DNA of 64,000 nucleotides, taken from contig CP136063.1 in assembly GCA_032622095.1 (NCBI GenBank), positions 13,121,814 to 13,185,813 on the forward strand. The letters run 5' to 3'. A program made the translations under genes and the position numbers. Source of the DNA: Siphonodentalium dalli. Taxonomy: Eukaryota > Mollusca > Scaphopoda > Gadilida > Siphonodentaliidae. The notes under the pieces are model-generated. The model made no database searches. It was not told the DNA's origin and saw only the letters and a program-made list of their open reading frames with translations. Position 1 is the stretch's first letter, and every line of letters begins with the position of its first letter. Shown here in pieces: positions 24,228 through 36,171 of the stretch.

Positions 24228-26456
24228 AGCCGTGATTGCTTTGTTCCTCTATGTCTTAAGGAGTATGTCAAGCTACCAATTTTGAATGGACATTTCCATG
24301 CAATTCTCCGCAGCAAAGGTTACAGTTAAAAATATTTCTGGGCGTGACATTTCATATTTTCCTGGCGGGTTGGCTTGGAATATATTACTTTAGAAAGTTG
24401 GTATATTTATTTTTGAATTTTAAATTGATTTCTTAAAACTAGGCCAAGTGTTGGAATTCCAGAACAGAATTCTCAGAAATGAATTTATATCAAAAATTGG
24501 CAATTTGCCAAACGCAGCCGCCAGTTTAATATTATGTATGTTTAATAATATGGCTGCTTTAGTTCCAAGACAACTACTTCATATATAACTTTTGTTGTGG
24601 AGATTTGTGACCCTCCCCCCCTTTAAATGTAGATGCCCGATTCATATGTTTAGAATGGTCTAAATTAGTATTGCTCGTAAGTGAAAATCTCATCTATTTA
24701 GTTTTTGAATTATATGTTAATAACATATAATTACATAAACTAAATTTGAGACCCTTTCATCTGTTATCGCTTTTTATTTACAGCTATTATTTATAGTCAT
24801 TTATCAAACGGCACGGGGCAGGTAACAAGTTTGATCATCTTCAAACTTCAATGTTTCATAAGTATATTCTATAACTTTATGCATAAACCATTTAAGTTTC
24901 ATCAAAACTACGATCGTATACGAAAGGAAATTATATTGTCATAATGATAACGGGATCTTGGCTAATTCTATGGTAAATTTACAAATTAAGAGCAAAACTA
25001 TTGGTGATGACCCCCGTTGATCCATGAAAAATACCATTGGTCTGACCGTTATTGGTTACTGTCTTTTAGTTGATGGTTGTTGAACCGTAAAATATACCAC
25101 GGTTTCACAGTTAAATGTTAAAGTATGCATGCTACTTTAACGGGATTATACTGTGGAATATGCTGCCGACTAACCGTACCTCTAATGGTTCAAGGTTGGC
25201 CTCGATGTTGCGCGATCTGATACCGTTACACTGGCGGGCATTTTTCTAACAGAGTATGTTGTAATGTTAGCAAGATTTATTGTGGAATAAATTACTTGTA
25301 TATTAAAAGGCAAAAATTCACACGCAATAATTTATACCATTGCGTTGATATATTTGTGAAGTTTCGTGCCTAATGGCCAATCATTACATTTAATTATTGT
25401 TATTTTTTCTAGGTTCTAATAGCGGGTTAGCTATTAGTTATAATAGTGGGTTGGCTGAACGCCAGTGGTTAATGGCACTGTTACAGTAATTTGCCCGAAA
25501 CTAGCCTTCACAATTCTGGAATGAATCGGTTGCACAATAACTACTGGCATTGATCTGCTCAAATTTGCAACGAACAAATCGATGAGCTATATATATTATG
25601 TAACTACCCATTTGCCAGTCAGAATTGTGCAATAAAACATAATTATATAAAGGATTTCATGAAAACATGCCAGGTTATTTTGACAGCTGCGTGGACGTAG
25701 GCCTAGGGACTGGGAAAATCTAATAGTAACTGTTCTCGAATACCATAGAGACGATAGCGTCCACCAATATTCATACAAGTATACATCCAACTGATATACC
25801 CCAGAGCGGCATTTCAGTTCAGTCTTTTTGAAGAATATCGTCATTTTCTATCACACGGTAAGACCTCTTTTCTCTTGCATCTGATTCAATGCGATGATAT
25901 ATGTTGGTGGTTCCTATTAATGTAACCGCCATGCTAAAGGTTAAAATATCGTAATGTTAAATGGAAATGTTTATATATTTTGCTGTTATCATACCCGGTA
26001 TATGTTCGCTGTTAATTAAACAGTGATATCAGTACCAGTGTCCCAGAAGTGGTGTCTGGTTATACGCTGCTCAAATCTTAAGTTAACTGTTGGCACTTGA
26101 CCAGTGGCGCTCATACTGTGGGCTGTACGTTACAAGAGTGAGTTTAGGTGTCGAACAATGTTATCACGAATGATCTTGATGCGCACGCATATGCGTTGCT
26201 GCTCGGATTGCATACTCCTCAGATTATAGACCAATATAATCAGAGCACGTCTATTTGGTAAGCGCTGAATAAAACAGATTACTATCTACGCCTTTTGTAC
26301 TATGAACTAATTTCGCGCTCCGCGTGTGTAATGGTTGAAATGCTTTGGCAAACTGGTGCTGTTAAAATATACCGTTATTGTTTCTAGATTTGCAATTCTC
26401 ACGTTCTAGAATTAATCTGAAATTAATATCGTTATGTTTAGAGAAATATATGTATT
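24228..26456. other. Non-coding stretch, no gene recognised
   Basis: Only short open frames are present. An AACATATAATT palindrome lies near 24718-24735. Nothing else supportable was seen. Confidence 0.5.
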
Positions 26457-28065
26457 TTAAAGATGGATTATCTCTTTAAATAACAAATTTGAAATAGTTT
26501 CGTGGGTATACAATAATAAATATGAACTGAAGACCCCTGTCCGGAAAGGTTTCTATTAATTATACTTCCATGGTGTTACCAAGGAAGTATATTGTTTTTG
26601 TAGTGGTGCCGTTTTCCGCTTATTTTGAAATACTCAGAAACTAATGGCACGAGGAACGTGAAATTTTTAGCGATTGTAGGCATCCAAGGTTTACTAAGTA
26701 TAATGGTATCCGAAACTCGGCCCAATGAATTTTGACGGAGTTATGGCCCTTTTTCAACTATTTTTCATTATTATTATACTCGACACATTTACAACTCCCT
26801 AATATCTGAAAGTATAAGGAGTATCAATCTCAAATGTTGTACGTATGTTGGGGTCAACGAGTTCTAACCTATCGACGTATAATGAATATTGTCCGCGTTC
26901 CCCCTGCGGAGTTATCTCCCTTTATCTGAAAAAAATGTAATTTTATTATCTTGGAAATTATAAGGAGCAGAGCATCGAAACTTGGACCGTATGCACACCT
27001 CGATATGCCCTACTGCCCACGGGCATCAAAACTTGTGTCCGCGCTTTCCCTGGGGAGTTACCGCCCATAAATAGAGACACAATATACACCAGAATGAGTA
27101 AACCGAGGTTTTTGTTTTTTTACAGTACAGAGCTCTAAAATTTGTATTGCATATTTCGAATTGGACGAGTAATTCTAACTCGAATATACCGCCTAAACAT
27201 GTTTTTACCCAGGACTTTCCGCGTTACCGGGTACGGAAATATTGCAACTATGTTTCCCGGCAAATTCAAACCGGGTGATTAAAGAGTAAGATAATTTCGT
27301 ACCATGTACGTTGTCATACGTTATGTACGTCCCAGAAGTTTGACGGCTATACTATAAATGTAACATGCCCAACGGAGAATGCGTGTCAGTGTGGGTTGAG
27401 ACTTTAGAAAAATTCTACGAAAATTGCAAGGGGGGGGGGGGATTCAAACATCGAGATAAATTTTTTTGACGAGTACATCTGATGGCTATTGTTCACGCGC
27501 AATCAGAGGGCGATTTTCTAATTTTCAGATGGAACGGTTTACTCGTGACAACGCTATATATCATAAATATGTATACTTCTGTAGTCTATCACTAGCCGAT
27601 TTTTAGCCCCAAATCCAAACGGGCTGATGTAGGAGCGAGTTTAATGTGGTGGTACGTAAGTCGGTGTACTGTAGGTATGCCTCCAAAATTTGACCTCTCT
27701 AATATAAACGCAACCTGCTCAAGGGAGTGTTTGTGTCGGGTGGGTTCAGATTTGGAAAATTCCACCGAAGATCAAATGGGGAAAATTACTCCGAAAATCA
27801 TATATTGAGAAAAAAACTTTTCGATGAGTCGATGTGATAAGTAATATCTAAACGCAAGATTAGTACACTTTTTAATGATTTATATTGAACGGTTTAACCC
27901 TGGTAGCGTATAACGTTGTAACGGGTGATATATATTACTCAAATTCAAACCCTCTCTTCATGACGCAAATTCAAACGGACTTATCAAGAAGCAAGGCAAA
28001 TGCATGAATATGCTCACCGATATACTATATAGGTATGTCCGCTCTGCTGTAAAAGTAACATATTG

Positions 28066-28430
28066 TCGCGATTTGACCTGTCCAAAACACTCCCCGGACA
28101 AAAGTTTTCCTAGGTATAAAATTTCGTCGAAATCCGTTCGTTTTACTTGATTTGACCTTGAACTGACCATTTCGAAGGTCAATGTCAGGTCGGGGTCACG
28201 ACTTGACCCGCCCAAAAGACCCCCCCCCGGACAAAAGTACTCCTAGGTATCGAATTTCGTGGAAATCCGTCTGTTTTACCAGATTTGATCTTCGATTGAC
28301 TTTTTTGAAGACCAATGTCAGGTCGGGGGTCACGATTCGACCCGTCCAAAACACCCCCTGGACAAAAGTACCCACACTTATCAGATTTCGTCAAAATCCG
28401 TCCAACAGTTTTCCCGGCCATAACTGACAG
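28066..28430 (+). repeat. 130-bp satellite, 3 copies, with tail
   Basis: Three diverged copies of the monomer also found at 18256-18830 (GACCCGTCCAAAACACCCCC ... ATTTCGTCGAAATCCGT), followed by a tail with GACAGACAAACAAACAGACA and AAAATATATATTA at 28430-28470. The next array begins immediately after. Confidence 0.8.
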
Positions 28431-28471
28431 ACAAACAAACAGACAGACAGAAGTACCAAAATATATATTAA

Positions 28472-30855
28472 ACTAGCCGATGAGCCCGACGTTGTCCGGG
28501 CTATTCAAAAACCAAATTTCAAGTCGATAGCTCCACCCGTTTCCGAGATCTGGTCTGCGCATGCGCGAAGCTGGCGTCGCACGGGCTCGGCGACCCGATA
28601 AAATTCGTATCCGGGGCAAGATACATTCACATACCAAATTTCAAGTCGATAGCTCCACCCGTTTCCGAGATCTCGTCTGCGCATGCGCGAAACTGGCGTC
28701 GTACGGGCTCGGCGACCCGATAAAATTCGTATCCGGGGCTAGATATATTCACATAGCAAATTTCAAGTCGATAGCTCCATCCGTTTCCGAGATCTCGTCT
28801 ACGCATGCGCGAATCGGGCGCCGCACGGGCTCGACAATACGACAACGTCCACCGCCTGGACAAACTGCATACACGTACCAAGTTTCGTCCCGATCGGTCG
28901 AGAATCGTAGATTTGTATTAATGACATACATACAAATATACAAACATACAGAGGTCTTCAAAATATATATGAGACTAGCCGATGAGCCCGACGTTGTCCG
29001 GGCTATTAAAAAACCAAATTTCAAGTCGATAGCTCTACCCAGCCCGAAATTTCAAGTCGATAGCTCTAGCCGTTTCCGAGATCTCGTCTGCGCATGCGCG
29101 AAGCGGGCGCCGCACGGGCTCGCCAATACGACAACGTCCACCGCCTCGTCAAACTACACGCACGTACCAAGTTTCGTCCCGATCGGTCGAGAATCGTAGA
29201 TTTGTTTAAATGACATACAGACAGACATACAGACAGACATACAGACAAACAGAGGTCTTCAAAATATATATAAGACTAGCCGATGAGCCCGACGTTGTCC
29301 GGGCTATTCAAAAACCAAATTTCAAGTCGATAGCTCCACCCGTTTCCGAGATCTGGTCTGCGCATGCGCGAAGCTGGCGTCGCACGGGCTCGGCGACCCG
29401 ATAAAATTCGTATCCGGGGCAAGATACATTCACATACCAAATTTCAAGTCGATAGCTCCACCCGTTTCCGAGATCTCGTCTGCGCATGCGCGAAGCTGGT
29501 GTCGCACGGGCTCGGCGACCCGATAAAATTCGTATCCGGGGCAAGATACATTCACATACCAAATTTCAAGTCGATAGCTCCACCCGTTTCCGAGATCTCG
29601 TCTGCGCATGCGCGAAACTGGCGTCGCACGGGCTCGGCGACCCGATAAAATTCGTATCCGGGGCAAGATATATTCACATAGCAAATTTCAAGTCGATAGC
29701 TCCATCCGTTTCCGAGATCTCGTCTACGCATGCGCGAATCGGGCGCCGCACGGGCTCGCCAATACGACAACATCCACCGCCTGGACAAACTGCATACACG
29801 TACCAAGTTTCGTCCCGATCGGTCGAGAATCGTAGATTTGTATTAATGACAGACATACAAATATACAAACATACAGAGGTCTTCAAAATATATATGAGAC
29901 TAGCCGATGAGCCCGACGTTGTCCGGGCTATTCAAAAACCAAATTTCAAGTCGATAGCTCTACAAAGCCCGAAATTTCAAGTCGATATCTCTAGCCGTTT
30001 CCGAGATCTCGTCTGCGCATGCGCGAAGCGGGCGCCGCACGGGCTCGCCAATACGACAACGTCCACCGCCTGGTCAAACTACACGCACGTACCAAGTTTC
30101 GTCCCGATCGGTCGAGAATCGTAGATTTGTATAAATGACATACAGACAGACACACAGACAGACATACAGACAAACAGAGGTCTTCAAAATATATATAAGA
30201 CTAGCCGATGAGCCCGACGTTGTCCGGGCTATTCAAAAACCAAATTTCAAGTCGATAGCTCCACCCGTTTCCGAGATCTGGTCTGCGCATGCGCGAAGCT
30301 GGCGTCACACGGGCTCGGCGACCAGATAAAATTCGTATCCGGGGCAAGATACATTCACATAGCAAATTTCAAGTCGATAGCTCCACCCGTTTTCGAGATC
30401 TCGTCTGCGCATGCGCGAAGCTGGCGTCGCACGGGCTCGGCGACCCGATAAAATTCGTATCCGGGGCAAGATACATTCACATAGCAAATTTCAAGTCGAT
30501 AGCTCCACCCGTTTCCGAGATCTCGTCTGCGCATGCGCGAAGCTGGCGTCGCACGGGCTCGGCGACCCGATAAAATTCGTATTCGGGGCAAGATACATTC
30601 ACATAGCAAATTTCAAGTCGATAGTTCCACCCGTTTCCGAGATCTCGTCTGCGCATGCGCGAAGCGGGCGCCGCACGGATTCGCCAATACGACAAGGACC
30701 ACCGCCTGGTCAAACTACACACACATACCAAGTTTCGTCCCGATCGGTCAAGAATCGTAGATTTGTATTACTGACAGACAAACAGACATACAAACAGACA
30801 GACAAACAGACAGACAAACAGACAGACTGACAGAGGTCTTCAAAATATATATGAG
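28472..30855 (+). repeat. 122-bp satellite in a 925-bp higher-order array
   Basis: Monomers of 122 bp (marker ATGCGCGAAGC or variant at 28561, 28683, 28805; 29364, 29486, 29608, 29730; 30289, 30411, 30533, 30655) are packed between repeated heads (ACTAGCCGATGAGCCCGACG). The heads start at 28472, 28974, 29275, 29899 and 30200. Units are therefore about 502, 301, 624, 301 and 655 bp, alternating long and short. One short plus one long unit makes a 925-bp higher-order repeat. Each unit ends in a GACAGACA tract and AAAATATATAT. The long open frames across it on both strands (up to 212 codons) are consequences of the repeat. Confidence 0.9.
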
Positions 30856-31430
30856 ATTTAGAAATTTCAATGCAAGTCCACCATCGGATCGTAAGGCACC
30901 AATATGCATTCGCACGAATAGGAACACACATATACGCATAACACTCACATGGGATGGGATGCAGTACCATGGAAGTATATCTGATTCCATGGAATCTTAC
31001 CTCTAGTTAATATTGATTTTATTTCGAATATTTTATTTGGACCGTTTATTTGTCTATTTTTAGAACAGACCATTCGGGTGATACCATATAGCGATATAGA
31101 GCATTAGGCTGTTCCTATGGCTACGTACCCAACGTCAAATATCCCAGATTGGTCGGTTGTATTGCTTTATTCCATAGTTATAAGCGACAATGAGCATAAT
31201 TAACGTTTATTTGTGACAAAATTACACAATAAAATGTCTCGTCTCTGCTAACAGTAACCACTATTGTTCGTTAGCTAAACAACCACACCTTTTTAGACCA
31301 GAAAATATTCGAAATAAAATGAATACTAATTGATAGAATCATTTCCGGACAGGAGTCTTCGGTTCAGATCTAATATTTTATACACCGATAACTATATAAT
31401 ACATGTTACAAAGCGATAATCAACCTTTAA

Positions 31431-31900
31431 GATAATTGGATATATCCCTGTCGTTTTTGTGGGGTTTTTCTCCATAAAATGATGTATGCACAGTACGATG
31501 AATTTGGTGTGAGTGTTGACTCCTCTTCCATTTCACTTTGAAGATTGACCCTGTCGTTCTTTTTCCAAATTGTCGTCTTTCAAAGATACAATATCCGAAT
31601 TGGCGGGTGCTTCGAAAAGTCGGACACAAACAAACATAACCGAACACAAGTTCGAGTAAGAGAAAATATAACAAATAACGCTCATAGACATATACGTATT
31701 ACTGAAAGCTTGTGTAGTTTGTGTCATTAATACGGTATTTAATGCATGTGTTGTATACCGTGGAAAGTTGTATACATGTACTGTTTAAATGTTGTAAAAT
31801 GTTATGCTAATGGTATGCACAAGTTACGCATCTGTGGCACCAATAATTTAGAACACATATCATGTTTTTATTTCCAATAATCGTGAAGTTATTTCAAGAT
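31431..31900. other. Non-coding stretch, no gene recognised
   Basis: Short overlapping frames on both strands; nothing supportable. Confidence 0.4.
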
Positions 31901-31998
31901 ACATGTACATGGTAGCTCTTAATACATAGTTTCGATTGATGAAACTCATACATGTACATGGTATATCTTAATACATAGTTTCGATTGATGAAACTCAT
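31901..31998 (+). repeat. 49-bp tandem repeat, 2 copies
   Basis: ACATGTACATGGTAGCTCTT at 31901 recurs at 31950 (TATATCTT variant) with identical ATACATAGTTTCGATTGATG in both. Confidence 0.85.
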
Positions 31999-32399
31999 AC
32001 ATGGACACCAAGGACATGCCAGTAGTCGTAGGGTCTCTGTAAATAATTTTCTACTTACAGAACTAGGGAGGGTGTGTTCTGACAAACATTCCAGATACAG
32101 GGAGAGTGTGGGTTCCAGATCGAAAAAATGTGCGAAAAATATACCGGTTTAACCCTGGATATATCTCTCCCCACTTATGAATTTGACCCTGAAGTGGTCA
32201 GAACAATGTTCTATGAAATTGCTTTTAGATTTAAATATTATGTTCAAGTGAAACTAACTTGTTTTTACTCATTTGATATAGTTTGATCCTGAAAAACTAT
32301 CCACCCAACCAGAACGTACATGACATGATTTTTTTCTTTCAATAAATAGTTTTCTGAGTCAGGGTTTAAGGTGATGCGGCAGATGTCCAGACCAGGATA

Positions 32400-32985
32400 T
32401 CTCACCCAACCCCAATCAGCTACATAGTTATTATACCAAATATGTCCCAAATTCCATAATATATGCCCATATTCCAAAGGTTTAGCGCCATACATCTTCT
32501 ACTGTAGGCCTTAAAATTGTTAGTCTAAATTGGAGCCCTTGCGGGAGAACCTAAATCATTTATACGTGTGTATTGTCCAGATGCAAGAGGGTCCAGACAT
32601 ACAATCCATATTATATTCTCAGATTGACACATTTTCTATGATGGCCCCAAATTTGAGCCCGTGTAGGGAAGACATAATGCAGCTATACATGAGTTATATC
32701 CGGATTCAGGGGGGTCAAGATATGCCCCCAGCATCCATACATGCGTCACAAATCCAAATACACATTTTCTATGACGGGCCCTTAAATGTTTGATCCCAAA
32801 TTAGAGCCCGTGTGAAGAAGATCTAAGTCAGCAATAGGTGTACTATTTCCAGATGCTGGGAAGTCCAGATATACCACAACAGCTATAGCATGTGCCCAAA
32901 ATCCAAAGGTATTGGCCCATTTTAAAACTTTGAGATCAAAATTGAAGCCCATTTGGGGAAAACCTGTCAGCTATACCAGAGTCGT
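32400..32985 (+). repeat. Diverged tandem array, about 125-bp unit
   Basis: Successive degenerate units share the blocks ATTTTCTATGA-GGCCC, AATTGGAGCCC, a GGGAAGAC-like word and TATACCACAACA. Inverted units follow the gag-like ORF at about 33541-33660. A few units also occur at 19555-19745. Confidence 0.6.
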
Positions 32986-33519
32986 GTACGGATGAAAGAG
33001 AGAGAGCATGGGGTCCTAAGAATTACTTGGGCTGAGTTGAAAAGGGAATTGCGGACACGTTATGGAGATATAGCAGACACTCAACATGCTCTCTCCATTT
33101 TACGCAACATTAGGCAAAAGAAAGAGGAAAGTATTCAGGTATATTCCGAACGATTAAGAGAGATAGCTACAGATGCATTTGAGGATCATATCCAAGATCC
33201 TGCCACTGAAATGCAATTGGTGGGATATTTTGTGGATGGATTATACTCTGATTCATTGAGGTTTAAATTAATGAGGGAAAATCATCCACAGTTAGATATG
33301 GCGGTAGAATATGCAATGAGGGAAGCTAATTTACATAAACGGTATAAACTGAGGTATGGTGAGGGTACATATGATAGGTCTCAAAGAAATGCTGTTGATC
33401 ATGAAACACCTATCGCGATGGAAATTGATCATTTTCGAAGAAGGGGTTTTGAAAGATTTCAGAGATCCCAACCAAATATGTATCAGGGACCACGCCCAGT
33501 GCAAGCTCAAAATAGGTAA
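32953..33519 (+). pseudogene. Retrotransposon Gag-like ORF (capsid region)
   Basis: An uninterrupted 188-codon frame. From about residue 13 it reads like a Ty3/gypsy-type Gag capsid segment: WAELKRELRTRYGD, LRNIRQKKEESIQVYSERL, then a GYFVDGLYSDSLR block and AVEYAMREANLHKRY, ending in a basic Arg/Gln-rich stretch. The family normally coats retrotransposon RNA. No zinc knuckle, protease, reverse transcriptase or LTR follows, so this is a fragment, though it has no internal stop. It is bracketed by 125-bp family units in opposite orientations. A domesticated gene is possible but unsupported. Confidence 0.6.
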
Positions 33520-33732
33520 ATTTCTAATATGGATGTTTGGCATATCAAATATAATCTGGACTCTCCTGCATCTAGATATGACTCAGATATAACCTGACTT
33601 AGGTTTTCTATGTATGGGCTGTAATTTTGGGTTAAGGGCCCGTCATAGAAAATGTGTATGTGCCTATTCCGTTGGATGCTGTGCATATACTATGGATGTT
33701 GGGACATCTTTGCAGCGTCTTTCATCCGTACA

Positions 33733-35614
33733 CGACTGATGCCAGAAATGTCTTTTGTGGAATCAGATGTTGAAACACCTATCAAATCTTTAAAATTGAA
33801 TAAAGCTCATGGCCACGACGGAATCAGTGTCAGAATGCTCCACGAAACTTCAAGTTCAATATCAAAGCCGTTAGTCCTCCTATTTAAGAAATCGATCAAT
33901 AGTGCGAAATTCCCAGAAATATGGAAACTAGCTAATGTTATCCCAATTTTCAAAAAAGAAGACCCTGCTGACCCCAAAAATTACCGCCCGATCTCATTGC
34001 TACCATGCCTAGCCAAAGTCTTTGAGAAGGTTTTCTTGAAACAGATAAGTGCCTTCTTCTTAGAAAATAAACTCTTGTACTTTCACCAATCCGGATTTCT
34101 CTCTGGTCACAATACCACATGCCAATTAATAGACATATACCACAATATCTGTCAATATATCGATAAAGGCATCTTCACATGCGGCATATTTTGTGACATA
34201 TCCAAAGCATTTGAAATAGTATGGCACAAGGGCTGATTTACAAACTTCAACGCTACGGTGTGGAGGGTCAGACATTACAATGGATCGAAGACTATCTATT
34301 AAACAGAAAACAAAGAGTCCTGATAAATAATACCTTTTCCAGCTACGAGGTTATCTCCGCAGGAGTCCCCCAGGGATATATTCTGGGCCCTTTTTTATTC
34401 CTCGTCTATATAAACGATTTAGCAGATAATATTGACTCCATCACGAGAATGTACGCAGATGATACTTGTATTATGAGCAGCCACTGGGATCTGGATGAAC
34501 TTTCTAAAATTATGAATAACGATTTGACGAAATTAACGACCTGGTCAAAAACTGGCTCGTGAGCTTTAACCCAACCAAAACCGTAGGTATGTCTTTCTCG
34601 TTGACCCCACCCTCTCCAGAAATACCAAACCTTAAATTTATAAACAACCCTATCAGCTTTGTGGAATCTCATAAACACCTTGGTCTTGAACTACAACAAA
34701 ATCTAAACTGGAACATTCATATAGAAAGTACAGTGAAGAGGATCGCCTCTCGTCTGGCCCAGTTGAGGCGATTTAAATATCAACTCGATAGAAAAGATAT
34801 ACAAAACTTATATATTACCACTATTCGATTATTCTGATGTTGTATGGGACTGCGCACCGCGTTACCTATTAGACAAGCTCGACCGCCTCCATGCAGATGC
34901 TGGCCGTATAGTCTCTGGACTGACACGCTCGGTTTCTAATTTTGTTGTCCTGCAGGAGGTAGGTTGGTTTTCTTTGGAAACGCGGCGCCAATACCACAAG
35001 CTTGAAGTGATTTACAAAATAGTAAAAAATGAATCGCCAAATTACTTATCTACCATCCTCCCAACCAGAGCTAGCCAGGTCTCAAGTTATAATTTCAGAC
35101 GCCCGGGGAAATTATATTATTACCGATGCCACACTGAGCACTACAAACTGTCCTTTTTGCCCTCGGCGATAGCTGATTGGAACAAATTTCCAACTGAAAT
35201 GACCGACGTTGTCCCTTTCTCTAACTTCAAATTCAATTTACGACTCGTATACCAACCCCAAACCCCGTGAGCCCTCACTTCTATTCAGGTCTCAGACGAT
35301 ATAATATGATACATTCCCGAATTCGAAACGGGTGCAGTGATCTTCGTGCTGATATGTATCAAAAATATATAGCCGAAAGTCCTGCTTGCAGTTGTGGCAA
35401 CCCTTTGGAAGATGCATACCATTTCTTTTTTATGTGCCCTCTATATCAAAATGAACGGTTGGAACTTGACGATAAGTTAAACCGCGAACGGTTCTTTATA
35501 ACCGACATCGATCAGTTTCTTTTCGGGATATCGTACATCTCAATTCCGGAGAATATAAGGTTTTTCCAAATAGTGCAACAGTATATTGCTGCGACAAAAC
35601 GCTTCGATTCATGA
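33733..35614 (+). pseudogene. Non-LTR retrotransposon reverse transcriptase, frameshifted
   Basis: The CR1/jockey-like reverse transcriptase domain is recognisable in order: LKLNKAHGHDGI, YRPISLLPCLAKVFEKV, CDISKAFEIVW (the usual Asp after KAF is Glu here), AGVPQGYILGPFLFLVYIND and the catalytic YADDT near 34455. A C-terminal Cys/His cluster (CSCG ... EDAYHFFFMC) is at about 35386-35435. Frameshifts occur near 34230 (a missing C), near 34545 (a short A run), near 34830 (small deletion) and near 35265. The 5' endonuclease region is absent, as in typical 5'-truncated LINE copies. It is dead as it stands. Confidence 0.85.
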
Positions 35615-36171
35615 ACGTCTGGCTGCGTTGACATATAGCCACAATCCAATGTCAACAACAAATCGCTCAATATACACCAAATACAAATATTGCTAGACAC
35701 CCCTCCCTCATTCTGATTGCCACATCCATGCACCATTTGTATACACATCGATAATTTCGTCCAGCGTAACTGTCAAGGGCGTCATCTGGCGAATCGCCAA
35801 ATTCACAACTATACAAATTTAGCTTAACCTTACAGTCAAATGTTTGATACATACATAGCCTTTAAATCTATATTTACATCTTCCTTAAATATCACAATAT
35901 ATATAGATATGCACATATTTATGCTCGTTTTAATTGGTAATCCATAAACATACGCTGAAAGATGTTATTCGACATAATGCAAATTCAAATTGTTTTCTCA
36001 CGATGTACAAACGTTTCTGTTATCGCCTTTTTGTCATCTTATAACAATGTATTGTCAATTGTGTACGGGAGAGGGACTACCTATTACTACCTAAGTTGAA
36101 ATAACTTGTGCCCCGATCCCTTTTGTATATTTATATACGAATAAAATATGTTTAAATTAAAAATAAATAAC
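35615..36171 (+). other. Probable 3' untranslated tail of the LINE
   Basis: Non-coding sequence following the reverse transcriptase, ending in an A-rich segment with AATAAA words (about 36140-36171). This fits the 3' end of a retrotransposed copy. No target duplication was identified. Confidence 0.4.

Larger units (their letters stand above)
26561..31006 (+). mobile_element. 4.4-kb satellite-bearing insertion in MITE A
   Basis: The insertion is flanked on both sides by TTAAT (26556-26560 and 31007-31011). Its left end has a hairpin (ATACTTCC ... GGAAGTAT). Near its right end is the inverse word ACCATGGAAGTATAT (30967-30981) followed by a second small hairpin around CCATGGAA/TTCCATGG. The interior holds 1.5 kb of unique non-coding DNA, three 130-bp monomers and a 2.4-kb array of 122-bp monomers. 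End hairpins and internal tandem arrays are features of Helentron/HINE-type non-autonomous elements; that assignment is inference. No Rep/helicase frame is present. Confidence 0.6.
26457..31430 (+). mobile_element. TTAA-flanked MITE, family A, copy 3, split by an insertion
   Basis: The left 104 bp (TTAA at 26457, then AGATGGATTATCTCTTT) ends within TTCTATTAAT at 26560. The element resumes at 31007 (TTAATATTGATTTTATTTCG) and runs to TTAA at 31427-31430. Joining the two parts gives the same order of blocks as the copy at 2178-2686. The 26561-31006 segment was therefore inserted later. Confidence 0.85.

Noticed and set aside
28561-30124. Open frames of up to 212 codons on both strands
   Set aside because: They follow the 122-bp satellite and its 925-bp repeat; the same peptides recur in several frames and strands.
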